This document shows, piece by piece, positions 48,601 to 56,412 of a stretch of DNA of 64,000 nucleotides. The translations under genes were made by a program, and so were the position numbers. The first letter of the stretch is position 1. Every line of letters begins with the position of its first letter. The notes under the pieces are model-generated. The model made no database searches, was not told the origin of the DNA, and saw only the letters and a program-made list of their open reading frames with translations. Origin of the DNA: JAYREN01 sp963663375 (GTDB lineage: Bacteria > Acidobacteriota > Holophagae > Holophagales > Holophagaceae); the NCBI GenBank assembly GCA_963663375.1, contig OY760195.1, positions 2,914,001 to 2,978,000 of the forward strand, read 5' to 3'.

Positions 48601-50612
48601 GCGGGGCCATGGCGGGCAGCCGCTTCGGCGCCTACCTGGGGGAGCCCGAGGGGCAGTTCGTGGCCACCTTGCGCCAGGCTGCGACTTCCGCTGGGCTGGA
48701 CATCGCGAAGCCCTGGCGGGAGCTCGGCCCATCGGCTAGAGAGTTGGCCATGTTCGGCACCGGCGACACCCTACACGAAGTGGTCTGGCGGTATCGCCGG
48801 GGCAAGGTGGCGGGCGAACACCGGCTCCAGACTCCCTGGGCGGGCTTCGCGAAGCTGGTGGACCGGGAGTACGAGCGAGTCCACGGAGATCCCAAGGGGG
48901 AAGACCTGGAACCCATCCTGGTTGACACACCCTGTCCAGAGTGCGGCGGCACGCGGCTGGGGGCGGCTTCCCGCGCCGTGCGCTTCGGGGGGCTGACCCT
49001 GCCGGAGGTGGAGGAGCTGTCTCTGGAAAGAATCCTTCGCTGGGTGGTTGGGCGGCAGGGGCTTTCGGCGCGGGCAGAACGCCTCACGGCAGACCTGCGG
49101 GGCGACTTGCTCCGGCGGCTCCAGGCCCTCCTCGATGCAGGTCTTGGCTACCTGAGCCCGCGCAGGGAGATGGCCAGCCTTTCCGGCGGCGAGGCCCAGC
49201 GGGTGCGCCTCGCCGCCTCCCTCACCGGGGGGCTGGTGGGCGTCACCTATGTGCTGGACGAGCCCACCCAGGGCCTGCATCCCCGGGATGTCCAACGGCT
49301 GGGTGGCGTGCTGCGGAGCCTGGCCGATGCGGGCAACGCGGTGGTGGTGGTGGAGCATGACCGCGCCCTCATCGCCTCGGCGGATCATGTGATCGAATTG
49401 GGACCCGGCGGCGGCCCCGAGGGCGGACGTCTCGTGGCGGCAGGCACCCCGGTGGAGCTCCATCGAATACCGGCTTCGCGCCTCGGCGCCCAGCCTCGCT
49501 CCAGTCGGGTTATCGAATCAGGGGATGGTCCCCAGGGGAGCGTCCGGGTGCAGGGGGCCAGCCTGCATAACCTCCAGGGCCTGGATGTCAATTTCCCCAT
49601 GGCGGCGCTGGTGGCCGTCACCGGCGTTTCCGGCAGCGGCAAGTCGAGCCTGGTGCTGGGCGTGCTCGCCCCCACGCTGCGAAATCATCTGCAGGGGCGG
49701 GGCCCCGTGGGCTGCGTGGGCCTCGACCTGGCGGACGCGGTGGCCGGGCTTTGCCCGGACACCACGTGGGGAGCACGAGGGGGACGCAGAGGGCGCGAAG
49801 CGACCGGGCGGTCCCCCTCGTGCATGTCGGGGCCGATCCGGGAGGTGTTCACGGCGGAGCAGGGCGCCCTGGGGGTCGGGGCCAGCAGCACCGTGCTCAC
49901 CCTCACGGGGCTGGGCGAAGGGCTGCGGAAACGCTTCGCGGCGACCCCCCAGGCCAAGGCCCAGAGGCTCACCGCAAAGCACTTCTCCCTGGCCACTCCC
50001 GGCGGGCGCTGCGAGGCCTGCGAGGGACGGGGCGTGATCACCGTGGCCATGGATCTGCTGCCGGACGTGACCACCGGCTGCGAGGTTTGCGAAGGCAAGC
50101 GCTTCAAGCCCGAGGTGCTGGCTTGTCGGCTGGAGGGTCAAACAATCGCCGAGGTGATGGAGGCCACTGTGGCGGAGGCCCGGGCAATTTTCCCAGGGGA
50201 GGCGCGGCTGAGGGCGCTGGCTGAGATTGGGCTGGGCTACCTGCCCCTGGGCCAGGGAGGCGGCGCCCTGTCCGCGGGCGAGCGCCAGCGGCTGCGGCTG
50301 GCCCTGCTGTTGGCCGAGCCCCCCAAGGATCGGGTGGCCATCCTCCTGGACGAACCCACCCGGGGCCTGGGTCTGGAGGATGTGGATCGCCTCGTCGCGG
50401 GGCTTCAGATTCTGGCGGGGCAGGGCCATCTGGTGGTGGCCGTCACTCACGACCTCGACCTCATCGCCGCCAGCGATTGGGTGATCGACTTGGGGCCCGA
50501 GGGCGGTGCCGCGGGGGGCCGCGTGGTCGTCGAGGGGCCGCCGGAGCGGGTGGCGGCCTGCGCAAGCTCCCATACGGGGCGGGCCCTCGCCGCGGAATCC
50601 CAGAACACCTAG
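45633..50612 (+). CDS. tandem-duplicated UvrA-like protein with four ATPase units
   Basis: About 1659 residues from GTG 45633; the longer open frame upstream is antisense to the thiamine-binding gene, and TTG 45630 is an alternative start. Four Walker A motifs occur: GVSGSGKSSLAFDTLF (about 32), GVSGAGKTSLLDEV (about 512), GPSGSGKSSLVFDTLL (about 839) and GVSGSGKSSLVLGV (about 1331). Each UvrA-like half contains CxxC zinc pairs (CPHCQGLG, CETCEGAG, CPRCRGLG, CEACEGRG) and LDEPT/LDEPS signature regions (VLDEPSAGLHPQDV, VLDEPTTGLHAADI, VLDEPTQGLHPRDV). It is two UvrA protomers fused head to tail. UvrA finds DNA damage for excision repair; such long forms are probably accessory UvrAs involved in drug or damage tolerance. 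Confidence 0.9.
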   Translation: MGPEIIIRGAEAHNLAGFDVRIPRCSLTVITGVSGSGKSSLAFDTLFREGQRRFLETLPAFARQFAGGLARPSVRSIEGLGPAVALGQQGTFTNPRSTVGTLTEGWDLLRLLFARLGEAPEGLQPTRGFFSFNGEAGACPHCQGLGVEDRLDLELLVADAGKSLREGALRVSTPNGYLMYSQVTLAVLDEVLRAHGGSVDIPWQDMSEEVRHVVLYGSERLRVPYGKHPLESRLKWTGITARPRQEGFYRGLVPVMEEILRGKRNDSILRFVRSSSCSVCQGTRLRPEALAVTWRGQRIVDLAALTVGELREYLASLEATPKEAPVLDPIRAELLARCDLMLELGLGYLTLDRPAPTLSRGEGQRLRLVGLAQGELRGLLVVLDEPSAGLHPQDVGRLLKVLRRLRDQGQTVVVVEHDALLARSADWLIDLGPGPGRAGGRLLFSGPPSELWTEIPEGGPTPTQRWLRGDAAVKSRRPRPDGGSLRLEGLTRHNLQNLGVDLKVGALNVVVGVSGAGKTSLLDEVVARFRSGEMQDAPFRRLVTVDAEPIGRTPRSNAATYTGAFDFIRDIFAATAEAKARGLGKGHFSFNTAGGRCETCEGAGIQEVGMRHLGTVALVCEACGGRRFHPEVLAITYGGRSIAEVLEGSISEAAELFAGHPRLRRILGALLEVGLGYLPLGQPATTLSGGEAQRVKLATELARSGSGSALIVLDEPTTGLHAADIEVLLAAWDRLLEAGHTLLVADTKLQVVRHGDQVLELGLGSGPQGGRLVFSGLPEALATCAESPTGAALRDACLPASSTIRRTETFPIELRGVRTHNLRGLDITIPATGLTVVTGPSGSGKSSLVFDTLLAEAQNRFADLVSPWARRLLPRKGGADLVSARGLQATLAVPQHGGRRNPRATLGTATELDELLRLLFARAGERPCPRCGAAVQGERCPCGARLPALWASAFSPHSEQGACPRCRGLGFLQLCDPERLVSHPERPLEGGAMAGSRFGAYLGEPEGQFVATLRQAATSAGLDIAKPWRELGPSARELAMFGTGDTLHEVVWRYRRGKVAGEHRLQTPWAGFAKLVDREYERVHGDPKGEDLEPILVDTPCPECGGTRLGAASRAVRFGGLTLPEVEELSLERILRWVVGRQGLSARAERLTADLRGDLLRRLQALLDAGLGYLSPRREMASLSGGEAQRVRLAASLTGGLVGVTYVLDEPTQGLHPRDVQRLGGVLRSLADAGNAVVVVEHDRALIASADHVIELGPGGGPEGGRLVAAGTPVELHRIPASRLGAQPRSSRVIESGDGPQGSVRVQGASLHNLQGLDVNFPMAALVAVTGVSGSGKSSLVLGVLAPTLRNHLQGRGPVGCVGLDLADAVAGLCPDTTWGARGGRRGREATGRSPSCMSGPIREVFTAEQGALGVGASSTVLTLTGLGEGLRKRFAATPQAKAQRLTAKHFSLATPGGRCEACEGRGVITVAMDLLPDVTTGCEVCEGKRFKPEVLACRLEGQTIAEVMEATVAEARAIFPGEARLRALAEIGLGYLPLGQGGGALSAGERQRLRLALLLAEPPKDRVAILLDEPTRGLGLEDVDRLVAGLQILAGQGHLVVAVTHDLDLIAASDWVIDLGPEGGAAGGRVVVEGPPERVAACASSHTGRALAAESQNT

Positions 50613-50682
50613 GACTCAGCCGGAAGGGACAAGGCGACCCGGGAAGGGCATGATCAAGAGCGTGTTTCATCGAGGAGACCCC

Positions 50683-51582
50683 ATGCGTTTGCCCGGTTCT
50701 GTCGCCTTTGCCCTGTGCCCCTTCCTGCTGGCATCTGTGGTGTCGGCCCAGGAGCCGGGCATCTATCGGACTCAGGTGGGCCATCTCAAGATCACGGCCC
50801 TGCTGGACGGTGAGCTGTCCCTTGGTCAGGACTTGCTCAAGGGGGTGGAGGCGGCGGAGGTGGAAAAGCTGGTGGGCCACCGCGAGCCCGTCAAGACCGC
50901 CGTGAACGCCTTCCTGGTGGATACGGGCAAGCACCGGCTCCTGGTGGATGCCGGCGGAGTGGCGGCCTGGGGGATCGGGCACCTGGCCGAGCGGCTCCGC
51001 AAGGCCGGTGTGCCCCCAGATTCCATCGACGGAGTGCTCCTCACTCACCTCCACGGCGACCACATCGGGGGACTGCTTACCGCCGAGGGCAAGCGAGCCT
51101 TTCCCCGGGCCCAGGTGCGTCTGGCCCAGGCCGAGCACGACTATTGGCTGGATCCGGCCACGGAGCTCCAGCTGGGCGAGAGCCGGAAACCCGCTCTCCA
51201 GGCCATCAAGGCCATGGTGGCCGTCTACCAGGAGGCGGGCGCCTACCGTCCCTTCGCCGCCAGCGAGGCGCCCTTCCCGGGAGTCACAGCCATCCCCACG
51301 CCCGGCCATACGCCGGGGCACACCTCGTACGCCTTCGACGGTGGGAAGGAGACCTTCTGGGCGATCGGGGATGTGGTTCATTTCGGCAAGGTGCAGTTCG
51401 CCCGACCCGAGGCCACGGTCACCTTTGACACGGACAGCCCCAAGGCGGCAGTGACGCGCCAGGGGCTCTGGCAGTGTGCGGCAAGGGAGAAAGTCGTCCT
51501 CGGGGGCGCCCACCTCGCCTTCCCCGGCCTGGGCCGCCTGGAATTACGTCCCGTGGGTTTTGCGTGGGTACCGCTGCCCTAA
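50683..51582 (+). CDS. secreted MBL-fold metallo-hydrolase
   Basis: 299 residues from ATG 50683 (MRLPGSVAFALCPFLLASVV), with GAGGAG upstream. A signal peptide ends near ASVVSAQ. The metallo-beta-lactamase metal site is VLLTHLHGDHIGGL (H-x-H-x-D-H) with AIPTPGHTPGHTSYA, AIGDVVHFG and the final VLGGAHLAFP. Periplasmic MBL enzymes of this type include lactonase-like hydrolases; the substrate is not defined. Confidence 0.87.
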   Translation: MRLPGSVAFALCPFLLASVVSAQEPGIYRTQVGHLKITALLDGELSLGQDLLKGVEAAEVEKLVGHREPVKTAVNAFLVDTGKHRLLVDAGGVAAWGIGHLAERLRKAGVPPDSIDGVLLTHLHGDHIGGLLTAEGKRAFPRAQVRLAQAEHDYWLDPATELQLGESRKPALQAIKAMVAVYQEAGAYRPFAASEAPFPGVTAIPTPGHTPGHTSYAFDGGKETFWAIGDVVHFGKVQFARPEATVTFDTDSPKAAVTRQGLWQCAAREKVVLGGAHLAFPGLGRLELRPVGFAWVPLP

Positions 51583-51700
51583 TTTCAATCACGATTTTTT
51601 CTCTACCTATTAAAAGGAACCTGGGCTTTCCCGATCATTCGCGAATGCGTGGGGTGGCCTTGCGGGGCGCTTTCCCTCTCGGCTCCGGTTTCGTCGGGCT

Positions 51701-52528
51701 ATGATTTCCTTCATGGCGAATCACGTTTGGATGAACCTCCTGGCGCTGGCCTGCTACATGGCCGCGGAGGGATTCTCCATCGCCCACCTGCGCCGGGAGC
51801 GGCCCGTGTTCGGGCGCCTCACCACGGCGCTTTTGATGGTGGGCTTCCTGGTGCATTTCCTGGCCCTGGAGCTGGGGGGGCGTGCTACGCATACCGTGCC
51901 CTACCACGACCTCGCTTCCTCCATGTCCCTCTTCGCCTGGATGCTGGTGGGGGCTTATGGGGTGTTGCGCCTGATCCACCGGGAAACGGCCACGGGGCCC
52001 TTCCTCATTCCCATCACGATCCTGTTCATGACGGTTTCGCTGTTGGCGCACCGGGGCCAGGGTGCCATCACGGATCCCAAGTTCATGGGGCCGCTCTTCG
52101 CGCTGCACGTGACCATCGCCATCTTTGGCTATGGCGCCCTCACACTCTCCTTCGTGCTGGCCCAGCTCTACCTCATCCAGACCCGGCAACTGCAGCGGCG
52201 CAAGACGGGCATCCTCTTTTCCCGTCTGCCGGCCCTGGACGCCCTCTGGCGCCTGCATCGCTCCGCCGTTATTCATGGCGTCGTTTCGCTGTCGGTGGCC
52301 TCCATCCTGGGGCTCGTGTGGGCGAAGCAAAACTGGGGCACCTTCTGGGATGAAAAGGTGCTCTTCACCTTCCTGGTGATCCTGGTCTATGTCTTCACAC
52401 TGGTGGCGCCGCGGCTGGGTTTCGGGACCAAGCGCACGGCCTGGGTCTCCCTCGGTGGCTTCCTCCTTCTTGTGTTCTCCTACACGGTGGTGAATCTCTT
52501 CATCTCTTCGGGGCACGGTTTCCATTGA
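51701..52528 (+). CDS. HemX/CcsA-type cytochrome c assembly membrane protein
   Basis: 275 residues with about eight membrane helices. It contains PYHDLASSMSLFAWMLVGAY, GPLFALHVTIAIFGYGALTL and HRSAVIHGVVSLSVASILGL, typical of the CcsA/CcmC/HemX family with conserved histidines for haem handling. An internal ATG at 51713 is an alternative start. It overlaps hemA by 4 bases; the hemX-hemA arrangement is common, and HemX influences glutamyl-tRNA reductase amount or haem use. Confidence 0.85.
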   Translation: MISFMANHVWMNLLALACYMAAEGFSIAHLRRERPVFGRLTTALLMVGFLVHFLALELGGRATHTVPYHDLASSMSLFAWMLVGAYGVLRLIHRETATGPFLIPITILFMTVSLLAHRGQGAITDPKFMGPLFALHVTIAIFGYGALTLSFVLAQLYLIQTRQLQRRKTGILFSRLPALDALWRLHRSAVIHGVVSLSVASILGLVWAKQNWGTFWDEKVLFTFLVILVYVFTLVAPRLGFGTKRTAWVSLGGFLLLVFSYTVVNLFISSGHGFH

Positions 52529-53823
52529 GCGGCACGGTGGTATCTCCGCTCGTCCTGGTCGGCTGGGACTTTCACCAGACCCCGGTGGAGGTGCGCGAAA
52601 AGATCGCGTTCTCGCCGGAAAAGATCCGCGAGGCCCTGGGCGCCATGCGGGAGCAGGGCCTGCTGTCGGAAGGCGTCATCGTCTCCACCTGCAACCGCAG
52701 TGAGGTCTATGGGGTGGCCGGTGACGCTGCCGGAGCCGATCCCCTGGCGGCCATGATCACCTTCATCGCCGACTACCACGGGGTGTCCAAGGCGGAAATA
52801 GAGGCCGTGGGCTATCGGCATTCGGGGCCCGAGGCCGTACGCCACCTGCTGCGCGTGTCGGCGGGGCTCGAATCCCTGGCCCTGGGTGAGGACCAGATCC
52901 TGGGCCAGGTGAAGGAGGCCTTTCGGGTGGCCACCGCCGCCGGGGCCGTGCGCTCCGTGCTGCACCGGCTCTTCCAGAAGGCCGTGGAAACGGGCAAGCG
53001 GGTGCGCTTCGAGACGGGCCTGAGTTCTCGCCCCATCTCCATCCCCGGTGTGGCCATCGAGCTGGCCCAGAAGATCTTCGAGGATCTGACCTCCCGCCAC
53101 TTCCTGATCCTCGGCGCCGGGGAGACCTCCGGCATCTTCTACGACCTCCTCATCGCCCGCGGCGCCCGCAACATCACCGTGGTGAACCGCACCCTCGCCC
53201 GGGCCGAGGAACTCTGCAAGCGCGGCGGTACCGCCAAGCCCTGGGCGGAGCTCCCCGGGCAACTGGCCCAGGCCGATATCCTGGTGAGCGCCGTGTCCTC
53301 GGATACGCCGGTGATCTCCCGGGAACTCGCCAAGCGCGCCGTTGCCGAGCGCCGGGGCAAGCCCCTCTTCTTCCTGGATCTGGGCATTCCCCGCAACGTG
53401 GAACCCGCCGTGGGCGAGCTGGACGGCGCCTTCCTCTACGCCGTGGACGATCTCCAGGAGATCGCCGAGCGCAACCGCCAGGAGCGCCAGAAGGAGATCG
53501 TGCCCGCCCAGGCCATCCTGGAAGAAGAGCTGGAGGATTTCACCGCCTGGTTCAATGCCCTCGCGGTGATTCCCACCCTCACGTCCCTGCGGCAAAAGTT
53601 CGAGACCATCCGCGAAACCGAGTTCGATCAGCAGCTTGCCAAGCTCGACCACATCCCCGAAAAGGACCGCGAGAAGATCCGCCTCATGGCCCAGTCCATG
53701 GTGAAGTCCCTCCTGCGCCATCCCACCGAGGCCATGAAGAGCGAACCCGACCCCGGCCGCCGCCTGGACCGCGCGGAGGCGGTGACGCATCTGTTTGATC
53801 TTGCGGTGAAGCGCAAGGATTGA
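52525..53823 (+). CDS. hemA: glutamyl-tRNA reductase
   Basis: 432 residues starting at TTG 52525, overlapping the previous stop. The catalytic cysteine is in IVSTCNRSEVYGV (about 50), followed by the family block GLESLALGEDQILGQVKEAF, the NADPH-binding LILGAGETSGIFYDLLIARG, and FFLDLGIPRNVEPAVGELDG. It reduces glutamyl-tRNA to glutamate-1-semialdehyde, the first step of C5-pathway haem synthesis. Translational coupling to the membrane protein upstream is likely. Confidence 0.95.
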   Translation: MSGTVVSPLVLVGWDFHQTPVEVREKIAFSPEKIREALGAMREQGLLSEGVIVSTCNRSEVYGVAGDAAGADPLAAMITFIADYHGVSKAEIEAVGYRHSGPEAVRHLLRVSAGLESLALGEDQILGQVKEAFRVATAAGAVRSVLHRLFQKAVETGKRVRFETGLSSRPISIPGVAIELAQKIFEDLTSRHFLILGAGETSGIFYDLLIARGARNITVVNRTLARAEELCKRGGTAKPWAELPGQLAQADILVSAVSSDTPVISRELAKRAVAERRGKPLFFLDLGIPRNVEPAVGELDGAFLYAVDDLQEIAERNRQERQKEIVPAQAILEEELEDFTAWFNALAVIPTLTSLRQKFETIRETEFDQQLAKLDHIPEKDREKIRLMAQSMVKSLLRHPTEAMKSEPDPGRRLDRAEAVTHLFDLAVKRKD

Positions 53824-54906
53824 TCAGGGGCAGCGGTACACCATCGAATTGATGTTCATGCCTGCGCCCACGGAGGCGAAGACCACGTTGTCGCCGGATT
53901 TCAAAGCCTGGCCCTCCATTTTGCCCTTCAGGATCAGATCCAGGAGGGTGGGCACGGTGGCCACAGAGCTGTTGCCCAGCCACGCGACGGTCATGGGCAT
54001 GATTTCCGCCGGGATCTCCTTCATGTCGTAGAGACGGAAGAGGCGCTTGAGGATGGCCTCGTCCATCTTGCCGTTGGCCTGATGGATCAGCACCTTGTCC
54101 ACGTCCGCCAGCGTCAGACCCGCCTTCTCCAGGGTCTGGCGCACCACGCCGGGCACCGTGGCGAGGGCGTATTCGTAGAGTTTCCGTCCCTTCATCTTGA
54201 GATAAAGCCGCTCATCGCCGGTCTCGCGGTTGAAGGAACGGTCCATCCACAGGAGGCCCGCGTGCTCCAGGGTATCGGAGCGCACGGCATGGGCCAGGAT
54301 GCCTGCGGGGGCGGCGTGTGCCTGGGCCTCGAGGACCACGGCGCCCGCGCCATCGGCGTAGATCATGCTGTCGCGGTCGAAGGCATCGGAGATGCGCGAG
54401 AGGGTTTCCGCCCCGATCACCAGGGCGCGCTTGGCATCGCCGGAGCGCAGGTAGTAGTCCGCCTGGATCACCGCCTGGAGCCAGCCTGGGCAGCCGAAGG
54501 GCAGATCGTAGGCCACACAGAAGGGATTGACGATACCCAGCTTCGCCTTCACCCGGGCGGCCAGGGTGGGCACGAAATCCGAGCGGCGGTTGTCCGCCTT
54601 CACGTCGCCGAAATTATGGGCCACGATGATGTAATCCAGCGTCTCCGGATCGATGGCGGCAGATGAAAGCGCCGCTTTCCCCGCCTCGAAGGCCAGATCC
54701 GAGGCCACCAGGTCATCGGAGACGTAGCGCCGCTCGGCGATGTTGGTGATCTCCTGGAACTTCGCGACGATGCGTGCCGTCTCACCTTCCGGGTAGGGCT
54801 CGCCGTAGTCCTGGAAAAAGGTGCGATCGAGAAAGGCCTCGTTGGGAACTTTTGCGAGGGGAACACAGCTTCCCGTTCCAGTGATGACGGTTCTCAGCTG
54901 AGCCAT
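53824..54906 (-). CDS. 3-oxoacyl-ACP synthase III-like ketosynthase
   Basis: 360 residues from ATG 54906 (MAQLRTVITGTG), with AGGAGGAAGG upstream. KAS III features: catalytic cysteine in YDLPFGCPGWLQAVIQ, histidine in LIHQANGKMDEAIL and asparagine in WLGNSSVATVPTLL. It condenses acyl-CoA with malonyl-ACP to start fatty acid or related chains. With residues such as ADNRRSDFVPTLAARVKAKL it is a distant FabH; it may be an accessory enzyme rather than the main FabH. It stands alone, convergent with hemA. Confidence 0.87.
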   Translation of the reverse strand: MAQLRTVITGTGSCVPLAKVPNEAFLDRTFFQDYGEPYPEGETARIVAKFQEITNIAERRYVSDDLVASDLAFEAGKAALSSAAIDPETLDYIIVAHNFGDVKADNRRSDFVPTLAARVKAKLGIVNPFCVAYDLPFGCPGWLQAVIQADYYLRSGDAKRALVIGAETLSRISDAFDRDSMIYADGAGAVVLEAQAHAAPAGILAHAVRSDTLEHAGLLWMDRSFNRETGDERLYLKMKGRKLYEYALATVPGVVRQTLEKAGLTLADVDKVLIHQANGKMDEAILKRLFRLYDMKEIPAEIMPMTVAWLGNSSVATVPTLLDLILKGKMEGQALKSGDNVVFASVGAGMNINSMVYRCP

Positions 54907-55067
54907 CCTTCCTCCTGTGTACCGAGCGCCTGATCGGTTCTGTTGTTCTCGAATGCCACCTTGAGTGTATTCACACCGGGCCCTGAGGGCCAATCGCCTG
55001 CGGGCCCAAGGCGGGTTTGCTTCTCTTGTGCCCTTCTGCGTGCGGGAATTCCAATAGACTCGAAGAC

Positions 55068-55802
55068 ATGTCGATGTCTCACGCCTTCCCCAAACCCTTA
55101 CTGATCCTGGATGTGGATGGCGTGATGGTGGAGGCGGACCGCAGCTTCATGGAGGCCGCGGCCCGGGGGCTGGCGGAGCTGGCGCCGGACCTGGTCTGGA
55201 GTGATGCACACTTCCGCATGTTCAAGCGCGTGGGTGGCTTCAACAACGATTTCCGCCTGACGGCGGGTGCCCTCGCGCTTCACGAAGGTGGGCAGATGGA
55301 GCGGCTGTGGTCGGCGGAAGGCGTGGGCTTTCCGGATCTGGAGGCGCGCATGGCCGAACTGGAACCCCGCTGCCAGCGGGTGGTGCAGGCCCACTACGCC
55401 CACACGCGGCATCTGGAGACCGCGCTCATCACGCTGCCGGAACTGGCGTGCACCGGCCTGGAACTGGCTATCTACACGGGGCGACCGCCGGAGGAACTTG
55501 TGATGGCTTTCGAGGTGCTGGGCTTCGAGCTGCCCGCCGTGTGCGATTCGGCCCCCGAGTTGCGAAAGCCCCGCCCCGACGGTCTCTTCATCCTGGCGGA
55601 GCGCTTTGGAGCCGAGCGGGTGATCTTCGCGGGGGATACCCGGGACGATGCCACGGCCCTGCGCGCGGCTCGAGCGGCCCGTCCCGACATCGCCTGGACC
55701 TTTGCCGCCATCGGGCCCGAACGGGCGCGAATTGCGGAGGCAGGGGACCTGCAGGCGGAGACGCTGCGGGAGCTGCTGGGTAGCCTGGAGACGGGTATCT
55801 AG
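55068..55802 (+). CDS. HAD-family hydrolase
   Basis: 244 residues from ATG 55068. HAD motif I is LLILDVDGVMVE, motif II IYTGRPPEEL, motif III lysine in LRKPRPDGLFILAERF, and motif IV VIFAGDTRDDATALRAA. A cap insert of about 100 residues lies between motifs I and II. Typical of small phosphatases. It is near, but oppositely oriented to, the histidine genes, which lack a recognisable histidinol-phosphatase. Confidence 0.82.
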   Translation: MSMSHAFPKPLLILDVDGVMVEADRSFMEAAARGLAELAPDLVWSDAHFRMFKRVGGFNNDFRLTAGALALHEGGQMERLWSAEGVGFPDLEARMAELEPRCQRVVQAHYAHTRHLETALITLPELACTGLELAIYTGRPPEELVMAFEVLGFELPAVCDSAPELRKPRPDGLFILAERFGAERVIFAGDTRDDATALRAARAARPDIAWTFAAIGPERARIAEAGDLQAETLRELLGSLETGI

Positions 55803-55829
55803 GTCCCCCAGCAGTTGGGTCGAGGCGAT

Positions 55830-56234
55830 TCAGGGAGCTTTCCTGCGGAGGTAATCTGCGAACCCCTGATCGTGTTCAAGGATGTGCCTGCGGAACCAGG
55901 TCACGATGAGGAGGGAGAGATCCAGGGCCATGGATATCTCTCCTTGAAGATACTGGTCCCGCAGATGGTAGACCCGGGTCATCAGGTCCCGGTGCTCAGC
56001 CTGATGGTCTCGGAGGGATGGATAGGAGGCCGCGCTCATGTGGGCCTCTTCATCCTCGAGATGGGTGGAACAGTAGATCAGGAGATGATTCAGAGTGTGG
56101 GTGATGGCGTCGGCGGACAGACCCTTCACGAAGGAGTCGTGCAGGTTCTTGGCGGACTGGAACAGCGCGACGTGCTGGCCATCGATGGAATCGATTCCGG
56201 TTTCGTACTTGGAGTCCCAGTCGAAGGGTGGCAT
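55830..56234 (-). CDS. bacteriohemerythrin
   Basis: 134 residues from ATG 56234 (MPPFDWDSKYETGI), with AGGAGG upstream. The di-iron ligands are in order: SIDGQHVALF, HTLNHLLIYCSTHLEDEE, HQAEHRDL and RRHILEHDQGFADYL. The protein binds oxygen reversibly for storage or sensing. Single-domain form of usual length. Confidence 0.92.
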   Translation of the reverse strand: MPPFDWDSKYETGIDSIDGQHVALFQSAKNLHDSFVKGLSADAITHTLNHLLIYCSTHLEDEEAHMSAASYPSLRDHQAEHRDLMTRVYHLRDQYLQGEISMALDLSLLIVTWFRRHILEHDQGFADYLRRKAP

Positions 56235-56292
56235 CCGCGACCTCCTGATTTGCTGGATCCGCGAGGGTTTCGCTTCCTGACCGAGGCCTCGG

Positions 56293-56379
56293 CTAGTGGC
56301 CTCTCTGGTACCAGGCACGGAGTGCAGCGGGCTCCTTGGCTTTGAAAAAGATGCCCCCGATTCCCACAACCCGTTCCAT
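56293..56379 (-). pseudogene. truncated VOC/glyoxalase-family gene
   Basis: From ATG 56379 (GGAGG 6 bases upstream) the minus strand encodes MERVVGIGGIFFKAKEPAAL then RAWYQRGH and a TAG. This is the typical N-terminus of a VOC-family protein, cut off after 28 residues. The rest is missing between hisD and hemerythrin. Confidence 0.55.
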
Positions 56380-56412
56380 GTGAACCTCCATCGCCTGGAA
56401 GGTGGCGCTCCA

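Noticed and set aside
49518..51513. Long minus-strand frames opposite the UvrA-like and MBL genes
   Set aside because: High-GC antisense frames; the plus-strand genes have clear catalytic motifs and ribosome sites.
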